From an uncultured Clostridia bacterium (GTDB taxonomy: Bacteria; Bacillota; Clostridia; Oscillospirales; Ruminococcaceae), in the NCBI GenBank assembly GCA_945867255.1, contig CAMBHV010000049.1, positions 1-7,961 on the forward strand: 7,961 bases of DNA, read 5' to 3'. Below the pieces are notes generated by a model. That model made no database searches and was not told where the DNA came from. It saw only the letters and a list, made by a program, of their open reading frames with translations. A program made the translations under genes and the position numbers. Of this stretch, positions 1-5,089 are shown piece after piece (the stretch's first letter is position 1; every line of letters starts with the position of its first letter).

Positions 1-1119
1 CGCCTCTACAATACGCCGGGCTGTTTCGCCTCCATAATATGGGCTTTTGGCGCCGGCGGCTTTCCGGCGGAATGCCGGGCTCAGCACCGTGGCCACTGCG
101 CTGCGGATGCTCTGCTCGTCAGCATTGCAGCACAATACGTTATCACAGATAATGCGCCCTTTCTGGCGCGTGCCAATATTGACTGTGGGCACACGGAACG
201 TGGGGGTTTCCACCACTCCGGAAGATGAATTGCCCACCACAGCAGCGGCATACTTCATAGCGGAAAGATAGCGCAGCACCCCCAGGCTTGTGAAAGCGGC
301 CCAGCGCCCCGGCTTTTGTGCACAGGCTTCATCGATCAGGGCATTGATGCTGGCACCACCTGCATCCGCATTCGATTTTGTAAAGATCACATGTAGCTGC
401 TCAAAGCTTTCCAATGCGCAAAGCAACGCACGAAATTGTTCCGTAGGGCTGGCACCGCCGGCGGTCTCTGGGTGATAGGTCACCAGCGCATACGGTTCCC
501 GCAGGGAAATGTCCAGGTTTTGCGCCAGCGCATCCTTTTCCATCAAAGGCAGGTTTCGAATATTTTCATCGCCAAGGCCACCCACACAGTGCACCGTTTC
601 CGGGGCTTCGCCCATGCGGATCACCCGTGCCGCATACTCTTCACATGCAGGGAAATGGATCGATGCCATTTTGGTCAGGCAATGTCGAAAATAATCATCT
701 GCCGCACCATATGTAACGTCTCCACCGGAGATATGCGCCAGCGGGATGCCCAAAAGCGCCGCTGCCTGGCCCACCGCGAAAATCTCATACCGGTCGCCCA
801 GCACAAGAACGATGTCCGGCCTGTGGGCACTGAAATAACAAATAAACTGTTCCAGCGCAAAGGCCGTTGTCTTTGCAGTGGCAAGTGCCGTACCGGTGCC
901 GAATTTCAAAATGGGGATGCGCGCGGCGATGGGCACGCCATCCGCCTCGATTTCTCGCACCGTCATGCCAAACTCTTCGCACAGATGCGCGCCTGTCACT
1001 ACAAGGCGCACAGCCAGCGTTTCGCTTTGCGCAAGTTTTTGCACTACGCCACGCAAAAGGCCGTATTCCGCGCGGGTACCTGTCACCACGCATACCGTCT
1101 TCTTTTCCAGGGCGCACAC
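1..1119 (-). CDS. legG: Hydrolysing NDP-N,N'-diacetylbacillosamine 2-epimerase, NeuC/LegG family (C-terminus cut by window edge)
   Basis: The enzyme releases UDP or GDP from a 2,4-diacetamido-2,4,6-trideoxyhexose while inverting C2, giving the six-carbon sugar that LegI condenses with phosphoenolpyruvate; it is cytoplasmic. I translated the frame by hand and it is open from the legI stop to position 1, giving 373 codons. NeuC proteins have about 380 residues, so only a few are missing. Numbered from the GTG at 1119, visible motifs are GTRAEYG (14-20), GDRYE (108-112), HISGGD (129-134), DDYFRH (141-146), TYHPET (214-219), VGNSSSG (295-301) and RQKGR (318-322), all typical of the two-domain Rossmann epimerase fold. 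The Glu of the HxEGG motif in sialic-type enzymes is Ser131 here. LegG rather than NeuC is inferred from the neighbours. The start is uncertain: GTG at 1119 abuts the Shine-Dalgarno, while CTG at 1110 is 9 bases from it and would give MEKKTVCVVTG. It follows legI by about 20-30 bases. Confidence 0.9.
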   Translation of the reverse strand, partial: MCALEKKTVCVVTGTRAEYGLLRGVVQKLAQSETLAVRLVVTGAHLCEEFGMTVREIEADGVPIAARIPILKFGTGTALATAKTTAFALEQFICYFSAHRPDIVLVLGDRYEIFAVGQAAALLGIPLAHISGGDVTYGAADDYFRHCLTKMASIHFPACEEYAARVIRMGEAPETVHCVGGLGDENIRNLPLMEKDALAQNLDISLREPYALVTYHPETAGGASPTEQFRALLCALESFEQLHVIFTKSNADAGGASINALIDEACAQKPGRWAAFTSLGVLRYLSAMKYAAAVVGNSSSGVVETPTFRVPTVNIGTRQKGRIICDNVLCCNADEQSIRSAVATVLSPAFRRKAAGAKSPYYGGETARRIVEA

Positions 1120-1122
1120 CCT
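1109..1122 (-). promoter_or_regulatory. Ribosome binding site of legG within a possible small hairpin
   Basis: On the minus strand GAGG (1123-1120) is the only good Shine-Dalgarno candidate before legG. AGGG (1122-1119) can pair with CCCT (1112-1109), plus a T-G wobble, leaving a four-base loop. The stem would cover the Shine-Dalgarno, the GTG at 1119 and the first two bases of the CTG at 1110. The pairing is read directly from the sequence. A role in limiting translation is inference, since a five-pair stem can arise by chance. Confidence 0.35.
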
Positions 1123-1140
1123 CTTTCTGCCGCAGCCGGC

Positions 1141-2136
1141 TTACAGTTCTATCTTTTCGTCTTCGGCAAAATCCCGCTTAGCAGTTTTCCCCAGCACTTC
1201 ATACCAGCGCATGGGGCTGATGCCGTCGCCGGGGCGTTTTACCGTAAGGTTCTCGGCTGTAAACACTTCACCCTTGCGAATAGCGCGTTTCGCCAGAATG
1301 CTTTTGCGTGCGATGGGCTTATTTTTTGCCTCGCTTTGTGTAACATGTTTTTTGCCGTCACCCAGCGCCTTTTCCGTTTTGCGCACGGCTGCCACCATGG
1401 CCGCCAGTTCCTGTGGCGACAGGCTTGCCTTATGGTCCGGCCCGGGCAGGGTTTTGTCCAGTGTAAAATGTTTTTCGATCACCACAGCCCCCAGCGCCGC
1501 AGCAGCAATATCCGCCTCGATGCCAGCCGTGTGATCCGAATAACCTACCGGCAGGCCAAACTGTTCGCGCAGATCCTGCATGGCAAGCAAGTTTGCATCC
1601 TCAATGGGCGTGGGATATTCCGTGTTGCAGTGCAGCAGCGTGATGGGGCCCGCGCCGCCATCTTCCAGAATGCTAAGTGCATCCTCGATCTCGCTGAGCA
1701 TGCTCATGCCCGTAGACAGGATAACCGGCTTTTTCGTGGCCGCGATCTTCTCCAGATACGGCAGGTTCGTAATCTCGCCGCTGGGCACTTTCCACATGGG
1801 CGTGCCCATCTGTTCCAAAAGGTCGATGCTATCCAAATCAAACGGGGTGGACAAATACGGAATGCCGATCTCGTCACAGTAGGCTTTCAGCTGCACGTGC
1901 TCGTCAAATGTCAGATGGATGCGCCGGCACATCTCCAGCTGGCTTTCTTCATTCCCCGTCTGTTCTTTCTGATACTCTGCTTTTTCAGCGAAACGGCTGA
2001 TCACAAGTTCCGGCTTTGCCGTTTGAAACTTTACGATATCCGCCCCGGCGGCCTTTGCCGCGTCGGCCAGCTGCTTTGCCATTGCAAGGCTGCCGTTGTG
2101 ATTCACACCCGCTTCGGCGATAATGAGGATGCTCAT
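1141..2136 (-). CDS. legI: N,N'-diacetyllegionaminate synthase, NeuB family
   Basis: This cytoplasmic enzyme condenses phosphoenolpyruvate with 2,4-diacetamido-2,4,6-trideoxymannose to make the nine-carbon legionaminic acid. The 331-residue protein has the usual family length. The TIM barrel carries AEAGVNHNG (7-15), KFQ (36-38), STPFD (96-100), PSGE (118-121), HCNTEYPTP (169-177), SDHT (200-203), EKHFTLD (221-227) and PGPDHKASL (231-239). His202 and His223 are 21 residues apart, as are the two metal-binding histidines of Neisseria NeuB. An antifreeze-like SAF domain follows from about 271, with RPGDGISP at 291-298. The HCNTEYPTP wording matches legionaminate synthases as I remember them better than sialate synthases. 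The ATG at 2136 was chosen because MSILIIAEAG is the normal N-terminus and AAGGAAAGGA lies 8 bases upstream; an in-frame extension to 2340 is antisense-like filler inside ptmE. The gap after ptmE is 16 bases, so coupled translation is likely. Confidence 0.95.
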   Translation of the reverse strand: MSILIIAEAGVNHNGSLAMAKQLADAAKAAGADIVKFQTAKPELVISRFAEKAEYQKEQTGNEESQLEMCRRIHLTFDEHVQLKAYCDEIGIPYLSTPFDLDSIDLLEQMGTPMWKVPSGEITNLPYLEKIAATKKPVILSTGMSMLSEIEDALSILEDGGAGPITLLHCNTEYPTPIEDANLLAMQDLREQFGLPVGYSDHTAGIEADIAAAALGAVVIEKHFTLDKTLPGPDHKASLSPQELAAMVAAVRKTEKALGDGKKHVTQSEAKNKPIARKSILAKRAIRKGEVFTAENLTVKRPGDGISPMRWYEVLGKTAKRDFAEDEKIEL

Positions 2137-2152
2137 GGCACAATTCCTTTCC

Positions 2153-3196
2153 TTATGTGTTTTCCATGCGGCGGCGCATGTTGTCCAGCTCTTCCAACTG
2201 GCCCATATCCATCCAGCAGTGCTCGCTGACGGGGTACACCCCCACACGAAGGCCGGATGCACGCACCTTGTCCAGAATATCTGTAAACAAGGCGGGCTTG
2301 CCTGGCTCCACCATATCAATAACCTGCGGCTCCACCACATAGACGCCCGTGTTCGTCAAGAAGTTCATCTCCGGCTTTTCGCGGATCTCACGCACTTCCT
2401 CCTGCTCGCCCAGTTCTACTACGCCATAGGGAATCGTAAAGTGCTTCACCGCACATACCATCGTCACGGCATTGCCGTGAGCTTTATGATATTGATACAG
2501 ATCACCAAAATCTGCATCGATCAGAATGTCGCAATTGGTAAAAAAGAAGGTCTCTGTCACGCGCCCCTTCAAAAGGCTCAGCCCGCCGCCCGGGCCCAGC
2601 GGCACATCTTCATCTGCGTATTCTACGGTATAATCCTTTTCCAGATCGTTAAAATACGATTTGATCATGTTCTTTTTATAGTTGACCACAAGGATCACCC
2701 GCTGGCAGCCGATGTCGGTGAACCGATGGATAATATGCTCTGCAATGGGCAGCTCGCCCACCGGAATCAGCGGTTTTGGCAAAATTTTGGTGTATGGGTA
2801 CAGCCGGGTGCCAAGGCCGCCAGCCATCATCACCACGGGCAGATTCGCGCGCTTGCGTGTGTCGATGTCAAGGCCGGCAGCAAACTCCACGTCCTCAATG
2901 CGGCCCTGTTTATCCAAAAGCGGCACAGCCCCAATGGCATGGCGCAGCATCAGCTGCTTTGCCTCGCGCCGGCGCTCCATGGGAAGGCTTTTGGGCGAAT
3001 AATTGGCCATATCGCGCACCGGCCCCGTCAGCTGCCCGCCACGCAGAATATAACGCCGCACATCTGCGTCTGTCACCACGCCCTCCAGCACACCATCCGG
3101 TGCCACAAACAGAATGGCACGCCCTGTGTCATTCAACTGGTGCATAGCGTCCAGCACCGTTTTGTTTTCATCGATGATCAAATCTTCAATGCGCAT
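2153..3196 (-). CDS. ptmE: CBS-domain sugar-phosphate nucleotidyltransferase, PtmE-like (probable GlcN-1-P guanylyltransferase)
   Basis: Campylobacter PtmE makes GDP-glucosamine from glucosamine-1-phosphate and GTP, the first activated sugar of its legionaminic acid route. The 347-residue protein has two N-terminal CBS repeats (about 1-55 and 56-112) followed by a Rossmann-like nucleotidyltransferase domain. That domain shows the nucleotide-binding loop MAGGLGTRL (124-132), KPLIPVG (141-147), the metal-binding NCD (221-223), EKP (273-275), NTG (282-284) and WMDMG (328-332). The G-T-x-G loop usually seen in these enzymes reads LGPGGG here (200-205), with Pro in place of Thr. The CBS repeats may sense adenine nucleotides, but that is inference. 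AAAGGGG lies 8 bases before the ATG. The gene follows legC by 30 bases and precedes legI by 16. Nucleotide choice (GTP or another NTP) cannot be read from the sequence; GDP is inferred from the LegC/LegI/LegG company. Confidence 0.85.
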   Translation of the reverse strand: MRIEDLIIDENKTVLDAMHQLNDTGRAILFVAPDGVLEGVVTDADVRRYILRGGQLTGPVRDMANYSPKSLPMERRREAKQLMLRHAIGAVPLLDKQGRIEDVEFAAGLDIDTRKRANLPVVMMAGGLGTRLYPYTKILPKPLIPVGELPIAEHIIHRFTDIGCQRVILVVNYKKNMIKSYFNDLEKDYTVEYADEDVPLGPGGGLSLLKGRVTETFFFTNCDILIDADFGDLYQYHKAHGNAVTMVCAVKHFTIPYGVVELGEQEEVREIREKPEMNFLTNTGVYVVEPQVIDMVEPGKPALFTDILDKVRASGLRVGVYPVSEHCWMDMGQLEELDNMRRRMENT

Positions 3197-3226
3197 CGCA
3201 CCGGCCCCTTTCGTTTTTCCTGCTGA

Positions 3227-4393
3227 TCAAAGTGCAAGCAATGTGTCCACCACACGCTGCGCATCTTCCCTTGTAAGGCTGGTGGAACACGGCAGATTTA
3301 CGATGCGCGCCAGATAATGGCGTGCAAGATCTTCGCCGTAATGCTCATTTTTGGGGTAATCGGCCTGGTCCTGAATCAAGCCCCAGATCGGCCGCGTTTG
3401 AATCTTTTCCTCTGCCAAGGCACGGATGATGTCATCCCGTTTCATGGGGTGCTCATCATACACATACAGGCTGTAGAACCACCGGTTTGAACGCACCCCT
3501 TCACGGAACGGCATAATGCCATAGCCGTGCTTTCCATTCAGCTTTTCGAAATAGAAGGCATACATTTCGTTTTTATGCGCAATAAAGTTTTCCAGCTGCT
3601 CCATCTGGGCCAGGCCCAGAGCCGCCTGCAAGTTCGTCAGACGATAGTTGTAACCCACTTCATCGTGCATATAATTCAGTTCGTCCGATTTTGCCTGCGT
3701 AGAAAGGTGCTTTGCATGGGCAAGCCAATCGGGGTGATTGGACACCACCATGCCACCGGAACCGGTGGTGATGATCTTGTTCCCATTAAAGCTGTATACG
3801 CCCACATCGCCGATGGTGCCAGCCATTTTTCCGGCATATTCGCCCTCGGTATACCGTGTGCCCAGCGCCTCGGTAGCGTCTTCAATCACTGTAAGATTGT
3901 ACTGTTTTGCAACCCGCATCAACCCGGGCATGGACGCCATATTACCAAACACGTGAACCACTACCATCGCTTTGATATGGGCGCCTGTATGTTTGTTGAT
4001 ACATTTTCCGTCGCGCATCTCGGCATTCTGCGCAAGGTATTCCTCCACCAGGGTGGGGCAGATACACAGGCTGTCGCCGCAGCCGATGAAAATGGGCTGC
4101 GCACCCGCGTATCGCACCGGGTTCACCGCTGCAATAAAAGTGAGCGTGGGCACCAACACTTCGTCTCCACGGCCCACCCCCGCCATCATCATGGCAAGGT
4201 GAAGGCCGGACGTGCCGGAGTTACACGCCACCGCACCGGGCATACCCACATAATCTGCCACAGCCTGCTCAAATTTGGGAACAAGGCTGCCGCCGGTGGA
4301 CACCCATTCGCTTACGACGGCGTCATTGACATACTTTTTTTCGTTGCCGCAGAAATTCGGCACACTGAGCGGAATGAACTTCTTTTCTGTCAT
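3227..4393 (-). CDS. legC: PLP-dependent sugar aminotransferase, DegT/DnrJ/EryC1 superfamily, LegC family
   Basis: LegC transfers an amino group, usually from glutamate, to C4 of an NDP-4-keto-6-deoxy-HexNAc, the step before N-acetylation in legionaminic acid synthesis. From the Met at 4393 the protein has 388 residues, normal for the family. It opens with FIPLSVPNFCGNE, the LegC-type N-terminus. It has NSGTSGLH (58-65) for PLP phosphate binding, VPTLTF (81-86), EDATEALG (171-178) with Asp172 for the PLP pyridine nitrogen, and SFNGNKIITTG (201-211) with Lys206 as the Schiff-base lysine. GYNYRLTNLQAALG (247-260) and TRPIW (333-337) also fit. A segment normally rich in Asp (FxDCD...) reads FIGCGDSLCIC (102-112), an unusual local change outside the catalytic residues. 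The start is uncertain: ATG at 4405 touches AAAGGG with no spacer, whereas ATG at 4393 is 12 bases away and gives the familiar N-terminus. The product of the missing LegB would be its substrate. Confidence 0.93.
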   Translation of the reverse strand: MTEKKFIPLSVPNFCGNEKKYVNDAVVSEWVSTGGSLVPKFEQAVADYVGMPGAVACNSGTSGLHLAMMMAGVGRGDEVLVPTLTFIAAVNPVRYAGAQPIFIGCGDSLCICPTLVEEYLAQNAEMRDGKCINKHTGAHIKAMVVVHVFGNMASMPGLMRVAKQYNLTVIEDATEALGTRYTEGEYAGKMAGTIGDVGVYSFNGNKIITTGSGGMVVSNHPDWLAHAKHLSTQAKSDELNYMHDEVGYNYRLTNLQAALGLAQMEQLENFIAHKNEMYAFYFEKLNGKHGYGIMPFREGVRSNRWFYSLYVYDEHPMKRDDIIRALAEEKIQTRPIWGLIQDQADYPKNEHYGEDLARHYLARIVNLPCSTSLTREDAQRVVDTLLAL

Positions 4394-4435
4394 GTTTGGA
4401 TGCATCCCTTTCGCTTATATCGAGGGCGTATGTTC

Positions 4436-5089
4436 TTATTGCCCTGCTTTTTTGCGCTGCGCAAAAAAACGCTCGCAAAACCCAAAGACATTTTTGACTG
4501 TTGCTGCCATTACAAGCGGCACCAGCGCCTGCCCCAGAATCCACACCGGGCTGGGCGTAAACCAGGACAAAAAGCTGGCGGGCTCGTTGATTGTAATACT
4601 TTGCACCGTAAAATCCAAATTGGTGAAAATGCCGGGGTCCAGCCGCAAGCCGTAAATTTGGCTCTTTGGAAGCCGGAACAGATAGCTGCCGTCCGCCTGA
4701 CGGTAACCCCAGGCGCGCCGGGTAGCGTCATATTCTGTCTGCTCGGGGGAAGTCTTATAAAAAATGCAGAATTCTCCCGGGTCTTTGCTAAACGTGCATT
4801 GCACTGTCACAGTGCGCACATACGCGGGGGAAGGTTCCAACACCATACGTGGGTCCGGCGAAGTGGAAGTAAACGTGCCGGGCTCTGTCTGCTGCGTATC
4901 GATAAGCACAAAATCATTGGGGTCCAGCTGTGCAGGCACTACCTTGCCCGCCGCACGCTGAAACGCGTCCTCTGCGAAATTGACAACACACAAAAGCACA
5001 CTGGCTGCAAAAAACAGCGCATAGCACAGAGCGATCAGCTTTTTATCGCTGGCCAGGATACTGCGGCCCAACTGTTTGAGCTTTGTCAT
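4436..5089 (-). CDS. Uncharacterised two-helix membrane protein with an extracytoplasmic domain
   Basis: I do not recognise this 217-residue protein. It has a basic N-terminus, a membrane helix at about 18-37, a soluble region at about 38-180, a second helix at about 181-198 and a basic tail ending RKKAGQ. The positive charges at both ends suggest both termini are cytoplasmic and the middle is outside. The middle is rich in Thr, Ser, Pro and aromatic residues, looks beta-rich and includes YGLRLDPG (146-153). That reminds me of carbohydrate-binding-like beta-sandwiches next to cell-surface glycosyltransferases, but this is an impression and not a family assignment. Its ATG overlaps the stop of the upstream GT-C-like gene as ATGA, so the two are probably made together and may form a complex. 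It ends 30 or 42 bases before legC, depending on the legC start. Its last codons contain a perfect inverted repeat with T and A runs. Confidence 0.85.
   Translation of the reverse strand: MTKLKQLGRSILASDKKLIALCYALFFAASVLLCVVNFAEDAFQRAAGKVVPAQLDPNDFVLIDTQQTEPGTFTSTSPDPRMVLEPSPAYVRTVTVQCTFSKDPGEFCIFYKTSPEQTEYDATRRAWGYRQADGSYLFRLPKSQIYGLRLDPGIFTNLDFTVQSITINEPASFLSWFTPSPVWILGQALVPLVMAATVKNVFGFCERFFAQRKKAGQ
4448..4468. repeat. Perfect 10-base inverted repeat with a one-base centre
   Basis: On the plus strand the arms are TTTTTTGCGC (4448-4457) and GCGCAAAAAA (4459-4468), with T at 4458 between them. It sits inside the last codons of the 217-residue membrane protein gene. The T run is 5' and the A run 3' on both strands, the reverse of a rho-independent terminator, so it should not terminate transcription. 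It could form an RNA hairpin near the gene end. The seven-base homopolymer is also a potential slippage or sequencing-error site. Confidence 0.7.

Noticed and set aside
785..1117. Minus-strand open frame of 110 codons in the legG region
   Set aside because: It is in another frame from the translated NeuC-family sequence, which carries all the motifs; this frame has none.
436..2229. Long plus-strand open frame of 597 codons opposite legG, legI and the end of ptmE
   Set aside because: It lies antisense to well-supported genes, crosses their boundaries, is rich in His, Cys, Arg and Phe with no family motif, and has no good ribosome site. It reflects codon bias on the other strand.
2137..2340. 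N-terminal extension of the legI frame into ptmE
   Set aside because: The extra 68 residues are Trp/Cys-rich filler inside ptmE, and the ATG at 2136 has a proper ribosome site and the normal family N-terminus.
2123..3226. Plus-strand open frame of 367 codons opposite ptmE
   Set aside because: It mirrors the ptmE codons, is His- and Gln-rich and shows no domain.
4406..4435. Possible promoter (TATAAG) in the gap before legC
   Set aside because: There is a -10-like hexamer on the minus strand but no recognisable -35 at the right distance, and the hexamer sits too close to the ribosome site.
4448..4468. Rho-independent terminator between the membrane genes and legC
   Set aside because: The T run precedes and the A run follows the GC core on both strands, the wrong order for termination, and the element lies inside coding sequence.
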